A stretch of 64,000 nucleotides of DNA from assembly GCA_016213785.1 (NCBI GenBank), contig JACQZQ010000025.1:62001-126000 (forward strand). The letters are read 5' to 3'. Under the pieces are notes generated by a model that saw only the letters and a program-made list of their open reading frames with translations, searched no databases and was not told the origin of the DNA. Made by a program: the position numbers and the translations under genes. This DNA is from Acidobacteriota bacterium (GTDB lineage: Bacteria > Acidobacteriota > Blastocatellia > Chloracidobacteriales > JADJPF01). Shown here one piece after another: positions 46,405 to 55,217 of this stretch; position 1 is the stretch's first letter; the number at the start of each line of letters is the position of its first letter.

Positions 46405-48207
46405 TTATTTACCTAGCAATTGTCTTATTTGATGAGCAAGCTCAATTTTCTTTAATGAAAGCTGTGTAGCTTGGCCTATATCACCATCACGTTGAGCTTG
46501 GTTTATTTCACCTTGTAGAGCATTTATTTGTTGTTCTAAATAAAGGCGTTTTAGTGCAAAAAAGGCTTCTTTAGCCTCATGCTCTAGCTCATCGCTGTCT
46601 AAATTTGCTAGGGTTTCAGAGCCAACCATTATACTTGTTAGTATATTTTCACACTGTTTAACCCTAGCAGGTTCAATTAATGCTAGTAAATTAGTAAAAT
46701 TAACGTCTTCTTTATCATTAACTAAGCTTATAAGCGCGGTAAAAATAGGCGCTGTAGCTAAATCCTTAAATAAATCTATGCTAAGTTGTGGTACAAATAC
46801 TTTTTGTAAAGGCTCTCTTATAAGTAAAATTTCTAGAAGCCTACTTTCTGCTGGTAAGACTCTTATATTTGTAGCCACTTTTGATAAGTCAAGTTGTGGC
46901 AGTTTGTTAGTTGCTGCACGTTTTAACTCTTCTCTAACTACTCTAGCTTCTATCTTTAAACGATCAGCAATTTGATCTGCATAAACAGATCGCTCTACTC
47001 TATCTCGCATTTTGCTTAAAAAAGGAAGAATCATATTAAGTGTTTCTACCTTGCCAGCAGGCCGAGAAATATCATGCTCACGCATAGCTTGGGTCAAAAT
47101 ATAATCAATGTAGGGTTGAGATTTTTTGAGTAGTTGTCGATATTGTGTTGCACCATGTTTCCTAATGAATGTATCAGGATCCTCGCCATCGGGCAAGCTT
47201 AGAACATTAACTTTATAACCTTGTTCTAAAAGAATTTCCAAACTCCGTTTAGTTGCGGCAACTCCAGCATTATCTGGATCAAAATTAACCACAATCTGTG
47301 GTGTTTCCAAATAACGCCCTAGTAGCTTTACTTGTTGTTCTGTTAGTGCTGTTCCTAAACTAGCCACAATATTTTGTATGCCTTCTTGAAATGGAATCAC
47401 AAAATCTAGGTAGCCTTCTACTAAAATAACAAAGCGTTGCTTACGAATAGCCTCTTTTGCATAACTTAGCCCAAATAAATTGCGACCTTTAGTATAAAGA
47501 GGGGTTTCTGGGGAATTTAGGTATTTAGGTTCGCCCTGACCTAAAATTCTTCCTCCAAAAGCGATCACTCGACCTTGAGTATCAGTAATAGGAAAAATAC
47601 ATCTACCTCGAAAGCGATCATAAAACCCACCTTGTTCTTTTAAGCTTACAAGTCCGCTGCGCTCAATTTGGCTATTAGAAGCACCTTTTGAACGTAAAAA
47701 GCTACTAAGCGCATCCCATTTATCAGGAGCATAGCCTAAGTTAAATAATTGGCGGGTTTCTTGAGTAATTCCCCGTTTTTCAAAGTATTCTAGCGCCCTT
47801 TGGCCTTCACTACCCTCAAAGAGTTGAGCTTGAAAAAAGTCAAGTGCCCAAGTATTTATCTCTAAGAGTTCCTCACGTCTTTGACTTAGCTCATTATCAT
47901 CAAGTCTAGTATCTATTTGAGGAATAGCAATTCCAGCTTTTTCTGCTAAGAGTTTTACGGCTTGGACAAAATCACAACGCTCTATTTGCATGATAAAGCC
48001 AAAAACATCACCGCCAGCAGAACACCCAAAACAATGAAAAACTTGCATTACTGGATTTACACTAAAACTAGGTGTTTTTTCTGTATGAAAAGGACAATTA
48101 GCAACATAATTTTTACCCCTTTTTTTTAAGGGTAAATACTCGGAAATAATTTTAACAATGTCTGTTTGGTTTTTAACTTCGTTTCTAAAGTCTTTTCCAA
48201 AACCCAT
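46405..48207 (-). CDS. dnaG: DNA primase DnaG
   Basis: A 600-residue primase. The zinc-binding domain uses C38, H41, C59 and C62 (NCPFHTEKTPSFSV, then HCFGC). The RNA polymerase domain has the Toprim element with glutamate in LVEGYLDF and the DPD motif in NFDPDNAG. The C-terminal 150 residues are helical and would bind the replicative helicase DnaB. It makes RNA primers for lagging-strand synthesis. It sits between mutS2, which ends 30 bases upstream, and rpoD. Confidence 0.97.
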   Translation of the reverse strand: MGFGKDFRNEVKNQTDIVKIISEYLPLKKRGKNYVANCPFHTEKTPSFSVNPVMQVFHCFGCSAGGDVFGFIMQIERCDFVQAVKLLAEKAGIAIPQIDTRLDDNELSQRREELLEINTWALDFFQAQLFEGSEGQRALEYFEKRGITQETRQLFNLGYAPDKWDALSSFLRSKGASNSQIERSGLVSLKEQGGFYDRFRGRCIFPITDTQGRVIAFGGRILGQGEPKYLNSPETPLYTKGRNLFGLSYAKEAIRKQRFVILVEGYLDFVIPFQEGIQNIVASLGTALTEQQVKLLGRYLETPQIVVNFDPDNAGVAATKRSLEILLEQGYKVNVLSLPDGEDPDTFIRKHGATQYRQLLKKSQPYIDYILTQAMREHDISRPAGKVETLNMILPFLSKMRDRVERSVYADQIADRLKIEARVVREELKRAATNKLPQLDLSKVATNIRVLPAESRLLEILLIREPLQKVFVPQLSIDLFKDLATAPIFTALISLVNDKEDVNFTNLLALIEPARVKQCENILTSIMVGSETLANLDSDELEHEAKEAFFALKRLYLEQQINALQGEINQAQRDGDIGQATQLSLKKIELAHQIRQLLGK

Positions 48208-48237
48208 TTTTTCCCCTACAGTGTTTTAGCACTGCAC

Positions 48238-50658
48238 CTATTGCCTTAATTCAACAATTGTTGCACCTGCTCCACCCTCAGCAGAAGTAGCTTGATAAAA
48301 GGTAGCTACATGGGGATGAGACTTTAACATACTGCTAATTGCATTACGCAGCTTTCCTAGACCTGTTCCATGTACTATACGAATTCGGTCATAATTCTCT
48401 AAGAAAGCTCTATCTAGAAATTCATCTACAAGATCACAAGCAACGTCTGTAGTACAACCTATTACATTAAGCTCACTGTTAGTTATAGTTTCTGACTCTT
48501 CACGAGCTAAATTTACTCCTACAGGTAACTTATAAGCTGGTTTTTTCTTTATATTTTGACCTATTACTTTTAGAGTTGAAGGCGAAGCCTTAAAACGCAT
48601 TGCACCAACTCTAACAAAAATATCATGACCTTTAATCTCTTCTATAACGCCTTGTTGACCTAGTTCTGTTTCAACCCTTAAACCAACAGAAAAGCTTGGG
48701 GCAAAAATTGGCTCAGATTCTTTACTAGCTTGCATTTGAGCTTTATTTGACTGCTGATTGCTAGAAATTTTTGAAGTAGTTTTTACTTTTGAAACTTGGT
48801 TTTGAGCAATAGATTTTAACTGAAAAGCTCGCTTCTGTTGCTCTTTACTAAGTTTACTTGCTAAAGATTTATCCTCTAGTTGAGCAATAAATTGTTCTGA
48901 TTGTTTTGTAAAGTCTTTAATTATGCTGGCTAGTTGTTTTTCAAATTCTTTTTGGCGTGATTGCTCTTGAAGAGAAAATGCTTCTTCTAAATGTTGATAT
49001 TTCTCTGCTGTAGTTTGTCGCTCACTTTCAAGAGCAAGGTTTAAGTCTTGCCAGCGTTCTGCTTCGGTTTTAATAGTTCTAAGGAAGTTTGCTTGATGAA
49101 GGTCTCTTTGGTCAAGTCTTTTTCTTGCTAAAGCTAAAATTTCTTCCTGTAAACCTAACCGTTTGGCTATATCTATTCCACTAGAAGTTCCTGCAATATC
49201 AATAAGTAAGCGGTATGTTGGTTGTAGTGTAGTTTCATTAAACTCAACCGAAGCATTTAATACTCCTGGAGTTTCTGTAGCATAAAATTTAAGGGGATTA
49301 TAGTGAGTAGAAACTAGTACAATCGCCCCTTTTTGCTTAAAGTAGTCTACTATTGCAACACCAAGGGCTGCACCTTCTTCTGGGTCTGTTCCTGTACCAA
49401 CCTCATCAAGCATAACTAAAGCAGGCGCTTGAAAGCTTGAGGCCATTTGGCTAATATTTTTAATATGAGAGGAGAAAGTAGAAAGATTAGCAGCAATAGA
49501 TTGGTGATCGCCAATATCAGCCAAAACCTGCTTAAATATTGGGAGCCGAGCGCTATGAGCAGGAACATGCATTCCAGCCTGTGCCATTAAAGCTAGTAAC
49601 CCTACTGTTTTTAATACTATAGTTTTGCCACCAGCATTAGGCCCGCTTATTACCATTGCATTACGTTCTTTATCAAGAGCTAAAGAAATAGGAACTATTT
49701 TATTAGGTGTAGCTCGTAAATTATGCTCAAGAAGCGGATGACGAGCAGAAACTAGCTTTAGTTCTCCTGTTGTGTTCATTTCAGGACGAATACAATTATA
49801 ATCATCACCAAAGTTAGCTTTTGCCACTACAACATCTAATTCAGATAAAGCTTTAACTAGTGATCTCAATCCAGGAAGTTCGCTACGTAATTGTTGAGAA
49901 AGACTAAAAAGAATTTTTATTATCTCGGCTTCTTCTAATTCTTTTAGTCTTATCATTTCATTATTTTCTTCAATAGTTGAAATTGGTTCAACAAAGGCAG
50001 TTGCACCACTAGAAGAAGTTCCATGGACTACACCAGGAACACGGCTACGTGTATCGGTACGTATAGGAATAACAAAACGCCCATTACGAACAGTAACAAA
50101 ATCATCTCTTAGAGCATTTTCTTGTCCTGCTTGTTCTAAAACATTAGATAAATGTTTATAAATACGGTTTCTAAGAGCATTTATTTCCCTACGAAGCCGT
50201 TTAAGCTCAGGGCTTGCATCTTCATTTATTTCACCAGAAGGTAGTAAAGTATTACGTAGTCTTTGATGTAAAGCAGATAAATTAGGGATTTGATTAATAA
50301 TTACAGCTAGGCTAGGAAATTTTCCTTCAACCTCGCGAAATTGCATTCGCAAATTAGTTCCAATGCTAATAATGCTTTGAAGCTCTAACATTTCCTCAGC
50401 AGAAAGATAAGTATTATCTATAGCTAGACGTTCAAGAATAGGAGCAGGATCAACCATTTCAGAAATTCTAATGCGTCCAAATTCTCTTTGGTAATCGGAG
50501 CATTCTTTTACTTCTAAATGCTTGCGCTCAATTTTTATTAGATCTTCTTGTGGAGTAAGTTCTAAGAGATGTTTGAGTCCAATGGGTGTTTGAGCATAAG
50601 TTGAAAGTAAATTGCGTAACTCATTAAACTCTAACGGTTCAAAAGCTTGTTGATTCAT
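48238..50658 (-). CDS. mutS2: Endonuclease MutS2
   Basis: An 806-residue MutS-family ATPase lacking the mismatch-reading N-terminal domain, as in all MutS2. Core helices are followed by Walker A GPNAGGKT at 339-346 with K345, and Walker B LVMLDEVGTGTDPEEG. A coiled linker (about 500-640) and an SH3-like segment lead to the C-terminal Smr nuclease domain (about 725-806). There HGTGLGKLR is present, but the first Smr motif, usually L-D-x-R/H-G, reads LNVIGCTTDVA, so the nuclease may be changed. Known roles are suppression of homologous recombination and rescue of collided ribosomes. It heads the mutS2-dnaG-rpoD run. Confidence 0.95.
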   Translation of the reverse strand: MNQQAFEPLEFNELRNLLSTYAQTPIGLKHLLELTPQEDLIKIERKHLEVKECSDYQREFGRIRISEMVDPAPILERLAIDNTYLSAEEMLELQSIISIGTNLRMQFREVEGKFPSLAVIINQIPNLSALHQRLRNTLLPSGEINEDASPELKRLRREINALRNRIYKHLSNVLEQAGQENALRDDFVTVRNGRFVIPIRTDTRSRVPGVVHGTSSSGATAFVEPISTIEENNEMIRLKELEEAEIIKILFSLSQQLRSELPGLRSLVKALSELDVVVAKANFGDDYNCIRPEMNTTGELKLVSARHPLLEHNLRATPNKIVPISLALDKERNAMVISGPNAGGKTIVLKTVGLLALMAQAGMHVPAHSARLPIFKQVLADIGDHQSIAANLSTFSSHIKNISQMASSFQAPALVMLDEVGTGTDPEEGAALGVAIVDYFKQKGAIVLVSTHYNPLKFYATETPGVLNASVEFNETTLQPTYRLLIDIAGTSSGIDIAKRLGLQEEILALARKRLDQRDLHQANFLRTIKTEAERWQDLNLALESERQTTAEKYQHLEEAFSLQEQSRQKEFEKQLASIIKDFTKQSEQFIAQLEDKSLASKLSKEQQKRAFQLKSIAQNQVSKVKTTSKISSNQQSNKAQMQASKESEPIFAPSFSVGLRVETELGQQGVIEEIKGHDIFVRVGAMRFKASPSTLKVIGQNIKKKPAYKLPVGVNLAREESETITNSELNVIGCTTDVACDLVDEFLDRAFLENYDRIRIVHGTGLGKLRNAISSMLKSHPHVATFYQATSAEGGAGATIVELRQ

Positions 50659-50937
50659 AAAACTTAAAATATAACTTGCTTTCTAGGCAAAAAGAATAAA
50701 CTCTGATGATAGAAGTTTGATATTGATTTCGTCAAGAGCTTTACTGCACATATATGACAAAAACACATTGCAAAGCGTTACTTGGTCATCTAAAATTTTC
50801 TGTTTGTCGCCTAATCTATAAAGCTAAACATTTTTCTTAATTTTTACTTGATAATTAAAAATTTCTTATCTAGTAAAAACACGCAATTTCAATGGCGGCT
50901 TACGGCTCTAATAATAGTGGAGGTATTTTTTCTTAAG

Positions 50938-52950
50938 ATGTTAAGACTTTTAAATAAGAGTAAACGCTCACAAAAAGCTATTTGGCTAATGGCTTCAATA
51001 GTAGTAGTAGCAGGTATGGTCGTTTTCTATGCACCAATGAAAACCCCTTTAATTTCCTCTGATGGTAAAGCATTACCTGTTAGCGATAATGATCTAGTTG
51101 CTAAAGTAGACAAAGAAGAAATCACAGCAAGAGACTATATAACCGGCCTTGATAATATGATGCAAATGTATAAGCAATTTATGAATCAAGGTGGTAAGGA
51201 AATGGATCTAAACCAGGCTAGGAGCATGGGACTAGATAAAAACTTACTCCAAAGCCTAATTCGTAGAAAAATTGTTGAACTAGAAGTTAAACGTCTTAAC
51301 TTGGAAGCTTCTGATGAAGAAGTAAAAGCCCGTATTCGTGAACAGTTTACAGTTGATGGTAAATGGGTAGGTTATGATAAATATACTCGCTATATAGAAA
51401 GATCAGGCCAAACAGTTAATCAATTTGAAAAATCCTTACGTGAACAAATTGCAGATGAAAAATTACGTAGTCTTGTTACAAGCGCTATTCAAGTTTCACC
51501 TCAAGAAGTCCAAGAACAGTTTAATAAAGAAAATACTACCTTTAATTTAGTCTATACAGTAGTAGATTCTAGTAAACTAACTGAAAAGGTAACAGCTTCA
51601 GACGAAGAGCTAAAAACCTATTTTGAAGCTAATAAAAAAGATTTTCGAATTGATAAAACACAACGTAAAGCAGACTATATTTATATTAGCCAAGAGGCTG
51701 TCTCAAAAAATCTACAAGTCTCAGATGAAGAATTAAAAAAAGATTATGACCCTGAAAAATTTGTTTCTGAAGTTAAAGTCCAACAAATTTTGTTAAAAGT
51801 CTTAACTGAAAAAGATCGGCCTGAGGTTATGAAAAAAGCTACTGAGCTTGTAGGCCGTGCTAAAGGCGCTAATGGCGCACAAGCAGAAGATTTTGGTGCA
51901 CTTGCTAGAGGAAACTCTCAAGATACTGCAACAAAAGATAAGGATGGAGATATAGGGTTTGTTAAAAAAGACTCAGTAAAAGCAGGCAACTATTTACAAC
52001 GTGTTTTTACAATGCAAGTTAATGAAATTAGCGACCCTGTAGCCGATGGTAATAATATTTATATCCTAAAAGTTACTGATCGAAAAAATAAAACTTTTGA
52101 AGAAGCAAAAGAAGCTTTAGTAGCCTCTTCTCGTAATAGGCTTTCTTATAAAAAAGCTTCTGATCTTGCTGATGAAGCGGTAAAGCAATTAGCTGAAAAG
52201 AAAGATATTAAAGCAGTAGCAGAAGATATTGCTCAAAAACAAAGCTTAAAACTAGAAGAAACCTTAAAACAAACCCCTTTATTTGCTTCTGGTGATAATG
52301 TTCCAGGTATAGGTAGCAACCCTTCTTTTGAAGAAGCAGTTAATAACTTAAAAGCTATTGGTGATATAGGAGTTAAAACTGGTGTTAGAGGTGGTTTTGC
52401 TATCCCTAAACTAGCAGAAATTAAAGAACCCCACGATGCAACTTTAGAAGAAGTTAAAGATAAAGTTTTAGAAAAATATAAAAAAGATAAAGTTAAAGAT
52501 GTAGCCGCTCAACAAGCTAAAGCAATTCTTACAGACGCTAATAACACAGTTGATAATCTTAAGGCTGCTATAGAAAAAGCTGGTCTTAAGGCAGAAACCC
52601 GTGATGATTTTCGTGATGGTCAGTCGCTAGAAAACTTTAATGATATTACTAAAGTTATCCCTATAGCTATGAAACTTAAAGTAGGTGAAGTTGCTAAAGA
52701 ACCTATTTTTGGTAATGATAAATATTTGGTTTTTGGTATTACTAAACGTACTGATCCAGACACAGAAAAATATAATAAAGAATCTAATGCTGTTAAAGAA
52801 AGACTCTTAGAAGAGCGCCGCTCTATGACTTATGATGCTTATATAGACAATGTTAAAAAGAAAATGAAGGCTGAAGGAAAAATTATTGTTAAAAAAGAGG
52901 TTATTGAGAAGCTTTTCCAAGAAATGTCTGCTCCACCTCAAGGACAATAA
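50938..52950 (+). CDS. Membrane-anchored parvulin-type peptidyl-prolyl isomerase (PpiD/SurA-like)
   Basis: A 670-residue periplasmic foldase. An open frame extends 30 codons upstream to a TTG, but GGAGG at 50919-50923 and the position of the membrane helix favour ATG 50938; the 14-base spacing is longer than usual. One transmembrane helix (about 15-33) is followed by a SurA-N-like helical chaperone region (about 55-200) and a parvulin domain (about 274-382: VQQILLKVLTEKD, FGALARGNSQDTATKDKDGDIGF, VADGNNIYILKV). A second, weaker parvulin-like region lies near the C-terminus. It would assist folding of exported proteins. Transcription ends at the strong hairpin after its stop. Confidence 0.9.
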   Translation: MLRLLNKSKRSQKAIWLMASIVVVAGMVVFYAPMKTPLISSDGKALPVSDNDLVAKVDKEEITARDYITGLDNMMQMYKQFMNQGGKEMDLNQARSMGLDKNLLQSLIRRKIVELEVKRLNLEASDEEVKARIREQFTVDGKWVGYDKYTRYIERSGQTVNQFEKSLREQIADEKLRSLVTSAIQVSPQEVQEQFNKENTTFNLVYTVVDSSKLTEKVTASDEELKTYFEANKKDFRIDKTQRKADYIYISQEAVSKNLQVSDEELKKDYDPEKFVSEVKVQQILLKVLTEKDRPEVMKKATELVGRAKGANGAQAEDFGALARGNSQDTATKDKDGDIGFVKKDSVKAGNYLQRVFTMQVNEISDPVADGNNIYILKVTDRKNKTFEEAKEALVASSRNRLSYKKASDLADEAVKQLAEKKDIKAVAEDIAQKQSLKLEETLKQTPLFASGDNVPGIGSNPSFEEAVNNLKAIGDIGVKTGVRGGFAIPKLAEIKEPHDATLEEVKDKVLEKYKKDKVKDVAAQQAKAILTDANNTVDNLKAAIEKAGLKAETRDDFRDGQSLENFNDITKVIPIAMKLKVGEVAKEPIFGNDKYLVFGITKRTDPDTEKYNKESNAVKERLLEERRSMTYDAYIDNVKKKMKAEGKIIVKKEVIEKLFQEMSAPPQGQ

Positions 52951-52971
52951 ATTAAACCTAATGTAATTAAA

Positions 52972-53012
52972 AAAGTAGGGCAAGGCAGAAAAAGTCTTGC
53001 CCTACTTTTTTT
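52972..53012 (+). terminator. Strong Rho-independent terminator after the parvulin gene
   Basis: AAAGTAGGGCAAG at 52972-52984 pairs over 13 bases with 52996-53008 around an 11-base loop, followed by an uninterrupted T tract. It separates the foldase from the histidine/tryptophan gene run. Confidence 0.9.
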
Positions 53013-53053
53013 AATCTAAATTTTTATCAAAACTAACTATTAAGGAAAACCCT

Positions 53054-53848
53054 ATGCTAGCTAAACGAATCATCCCTTGTCTTGATGTTGATCGCGGTAG
53101 AGTAGTAAAAGGAATTAATTTTCTATCATTATCAGATGCAGGAGATCCAGTAACTCAAGCTTGTCGTTATGACAGTGAAGGAGCGGATGAGCTTATTTTC
53201 CTAGACATCACTGCATCATCAGATAATAGAAATATTATGTTAGAAATGGTTAGAAATGTGGCAGATAACGTTTTTATCCCTTTTACTGTTGGGGGAGGAA
53301 TTCGCAATATAGAAGATATTAGACAAATATTACTAGCTGGTGCTGATAAAATCTCTATTAATACTGCTGCAATAAATAATCCTAGTTTAATTTCTAAAGC
53401 TGCAAAGCGTTTTGGTAGCCAATGTATAGTTGTAGCAATTGATGCTAAAAAAACTATTAAAGATAAAGAAAATAAAGAAAATAAAGAAAATAAGTCATGT
53501 GATTTATGGGAAGTGTATACACATGGAGGGCGAAAACCAACTGCAATAGATGTTATTAGTTGGTCACAGGAGGCAGAGAAACTAGGGGCAGGTGAAATTT
53601 TACTTACTAGTATGGATAGAGACGGAACAAAAAATGGTTATGATATTGAGTTAGTTAAAAAAGTCTCATCTGCTGTAAAAATCCCTGTAATTGCTTCTGG
53701 GGGCGCAGGCTCACTAGAGCATCTTTACCAAGCCTTAGCTACTGGAGGAGCATCAGCAGTTTTAGCAGCTTCTATTTTTCACTTTGGAGAATTTACTATA
53801 ATGGAGGCAAAAAAATATTTGGCTGATAAAGGTGTTGAAGTGCGTTAG
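53054..53848 (+). CDS. hisF: Imidazole glycerol phosphate synthase cyclase subunit HisF
   Basis: A 264-residue TIM barrel that, with HisH, closes the imidazole ring of histidine and releases AICAR. Catalytic D11 (IIPCLD) and D130 (VVAIDAKK) are present, as are the phosphate loops TVGGGIRN and ASGGAGS. Immediately after beta-strand 5, residues 137-147 ([11 protein letters not shown]) are a lysine/glutamate/asparagine-rich insert coded by a 9-base tandem repeat, absent from usual HisF. HisH is not in the window. The next gene starts 10 bases past its stop. Confidence 0.95.
   Translation: MLAKRIIPCLDVDRGRVVKGINFLSLSDAGDPVTQACRYDSEGADELIFLDITASSDNRNIMLEMVRNVADNVFIPFTVGGGIRNIEDIRQILLAGADKISINTAAINNPSLISKAAKRFGSQCIVVAIDAKKTIKDKENKENKENKSCDLWEVYTHGGRKPTAIDVISWSQEAEKLGAGEILLTSMDRDGTKNGYDIELVKKVSSAVKIPVIASGGAGSLEHLYQALATGGASAVLAASIFHFGEFTIMEAKKYLADKGVEVR
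53465..53491 (+). repeat. 9-bp tandem repeat inside hisF
   Basis: AAAGAAAAT is repeated three times in phase, coding Lys-Glu-Asn three times. The repeat keeps the frame, so copy-number change would only alter loop length by three residues per unit. Confidence 0.9.
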
Positions 53849-53858
53849 AATAGACATT

Positions 53859-54392
53859 ATGTTTCAGCCTCAATTAAGAGTAAAAACTGAGTATCTCCCA
53901 ACTAGATGTGAGATTTGTCATCAAAAAGATAAATTTAATCCTGAAAAAAATCACTGCACTAGGTGTAATGATTTTTACCCTAAAGAAAAACTAACTCCTA
54001 TAGTTAGAAGAAATAGTAGAAGCCCAATATTTACGTTTATTGAGTTTCTAGGAAAACTAGCCATATTTTTATTTGCTGAGTTTGCTGTATTTATTTGTAC
54101 GCTTATTGGAATGCTTATAGCAATAGCGATTCTAATTGTTATATATGAAGTAATAATTTCGCTTATTGGGTTCAAAATAATCGATTACATATTCGGCTTA
54201 CTTTTTGGGTTTATAGTTTTAGGTTTTATATTGCTTGGCCTACTAGCAAGTGGAAAATTAGTCCAAGATATATTCTTAATCGATGATATTAATAATGCTG
54301 CTAATAATTTTCAAATCGATGAAAACCCAAGTCAAATCATAGGATTAGAAGAAGGCCCATATTGGTTAAATAATCGCAATCCTGAAGCTTAA
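53859..54392 (+). CDS. Membrane protein with N-terminal zinc ribbon, unknown function
   Basis: A 177-residue protein. An upstream TTG inside hisF would extend the frame by 9 codons; ATG 53859 starts just after the hisF stop and is preferred. Residues 1-45 carry C-x2-C twice (RCEICHQ and HCTRCND), a zinc ribbon. Two hydrophobic segments occur at about 65-100 and 110-140. The tail is acidic. The function is unknown to me. Placement between hisF and hisIE suggests co-expression rather than a biosynthetic role. Confidence 0.75.
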   Translation: MFQPQLRVKTEYLPTRCEICHQKDKFNPEKNHCTRCNDFYPKEKLTPIVRRNSRSPIFTFIEFLGKLAIFLFAEFAVFICTLIGMLIAIAILIVIYEVIISLIGFKIIDYIFGLLFGFIVLGFILLGLLASGKLVQDIFLIDDINNAANNFQIDENPSQIIGLEEGPYWLNNRNPEA

Positions 54393-54518
54393 AGATTTAT
54401 AGAATTTTAATTAAAGACCATCCTGCTTTGTTCTTAGTAATTAATTTCTGCTAAAATGTTTGACAAATATTCAAAATAAATTAAATCAAGTTTTATCTAG
54501 GAGAAGCTATTAAGTTTT

Positions 54519-55217
54519 ATGCCTGTAGACATATTTGTCCAAAATCTAAAGTTTGATGAACAGGGTTTGATCCCAGTAGTAGTACAAAATTGCAGCACAA
54601 ACGAGGTTTTAACTCTTGCCTATATGAATGTTGAAAGTCTTTCGCGAACACTTCAAACAGGGCAAACTTGGTTTTGGAGCCGCTCACGGAAAGAATTATG
54701 GCATAAGGGAGAGACTTCTGGTAACTTCCAGAATGTTGTTGATATTCGTATAGACTGTGATGGAGATGCGCTAGTAGTGCTTGTTGCTCCTGAAGGCCCT
54801 GCCTGTCATTTAGGCGAAAATACCTGCTTTCATCGCCAATTAAACCAACAAGAAACACAAAACCAACTTTTGCATAAAAGTGTTTCCCTAGTAAATCAAA
54901 GTTCGCTAGAATTGGGTATTCTCCTAGATGAACTCTATAGGCTAATTGAGGAAAGAAAGCTTAAACGTCCAGAAGGGTCTTATACTACCTATTTATTTAA
55001 TGCTGGACTAGATAAAATCTTAAAAAAAGTTGGGGAAGAATCAGCCGAAACCATTATTGCAGCTAAAAACCATTCTACTCAACAAATGGCCTCAGAAATC
55101 TCTGACCTACTCTATCATTTGCTAGTACTTATGAGTGAACGAGGAGTTCGACTAGAAGACATTTTTAATGAATTAAAACAACGTGCTGGGAAAGCTGCTG
55201 AACGGAAGTATTCATAA
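54519..55217 (+). CDS. hisIE: Bifunctional phosphoribosyl-AMP cyclohydrolase / phosphoribosyl-ATP pyrophosphatase HisIE
   Basis: A 232-residue fusion of two histidine-pathway steps. The HisI half (about 1-112) shows WFWSRSRKELWHKGETSGN, IDCDGDALVVLV and GPACHLGENTCF, which carry the Zn and Mg ligands. The HisE half (about 130-232) shows GSYTTYLFNAGLDKILKKVGEESAE, the acidic metal site of the pyrophosphatase. AGGAG lies 15 bases upstream of ATG, an unusually long spacing, but no better start exists. Its TAA shares its last base with the ATG of trpE, so translation is probably coupled. Confidence 0.95.
   Translation: MPVDIFVQNLKFDEQGLIPVVVQNCSTNEVLTLAYMNVESLSRTLQTGQTWFWSRSRKELWHKGETSGNFQNVVDIRIDCDGDALVVLVAPEGPACHLGENTCFHRQLNQQETQNQLLHKSVSLVNQSSLELGILLDELYRLIEERKLKRPEGSYTTYLFNAGLDKILKKVGEESAETIIAAKNHSTQQMASEISDLLYHLLVLMSERGVRLEDIFNELKQRAGKAAERKYS

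Noticed and set aside
50803-50812. TTTGTCGCCT shared by the regions before the parvulin gene and the prepilin gene (62519)
   Set aside because: A single 10-base match with different flanks; likely chance in sequence of this size.
54517-54858. 113-codon minus-strand frame over hisIE
   Set aside because: Fully covered by the HisI catalytic domain on the other strand; no independent support.
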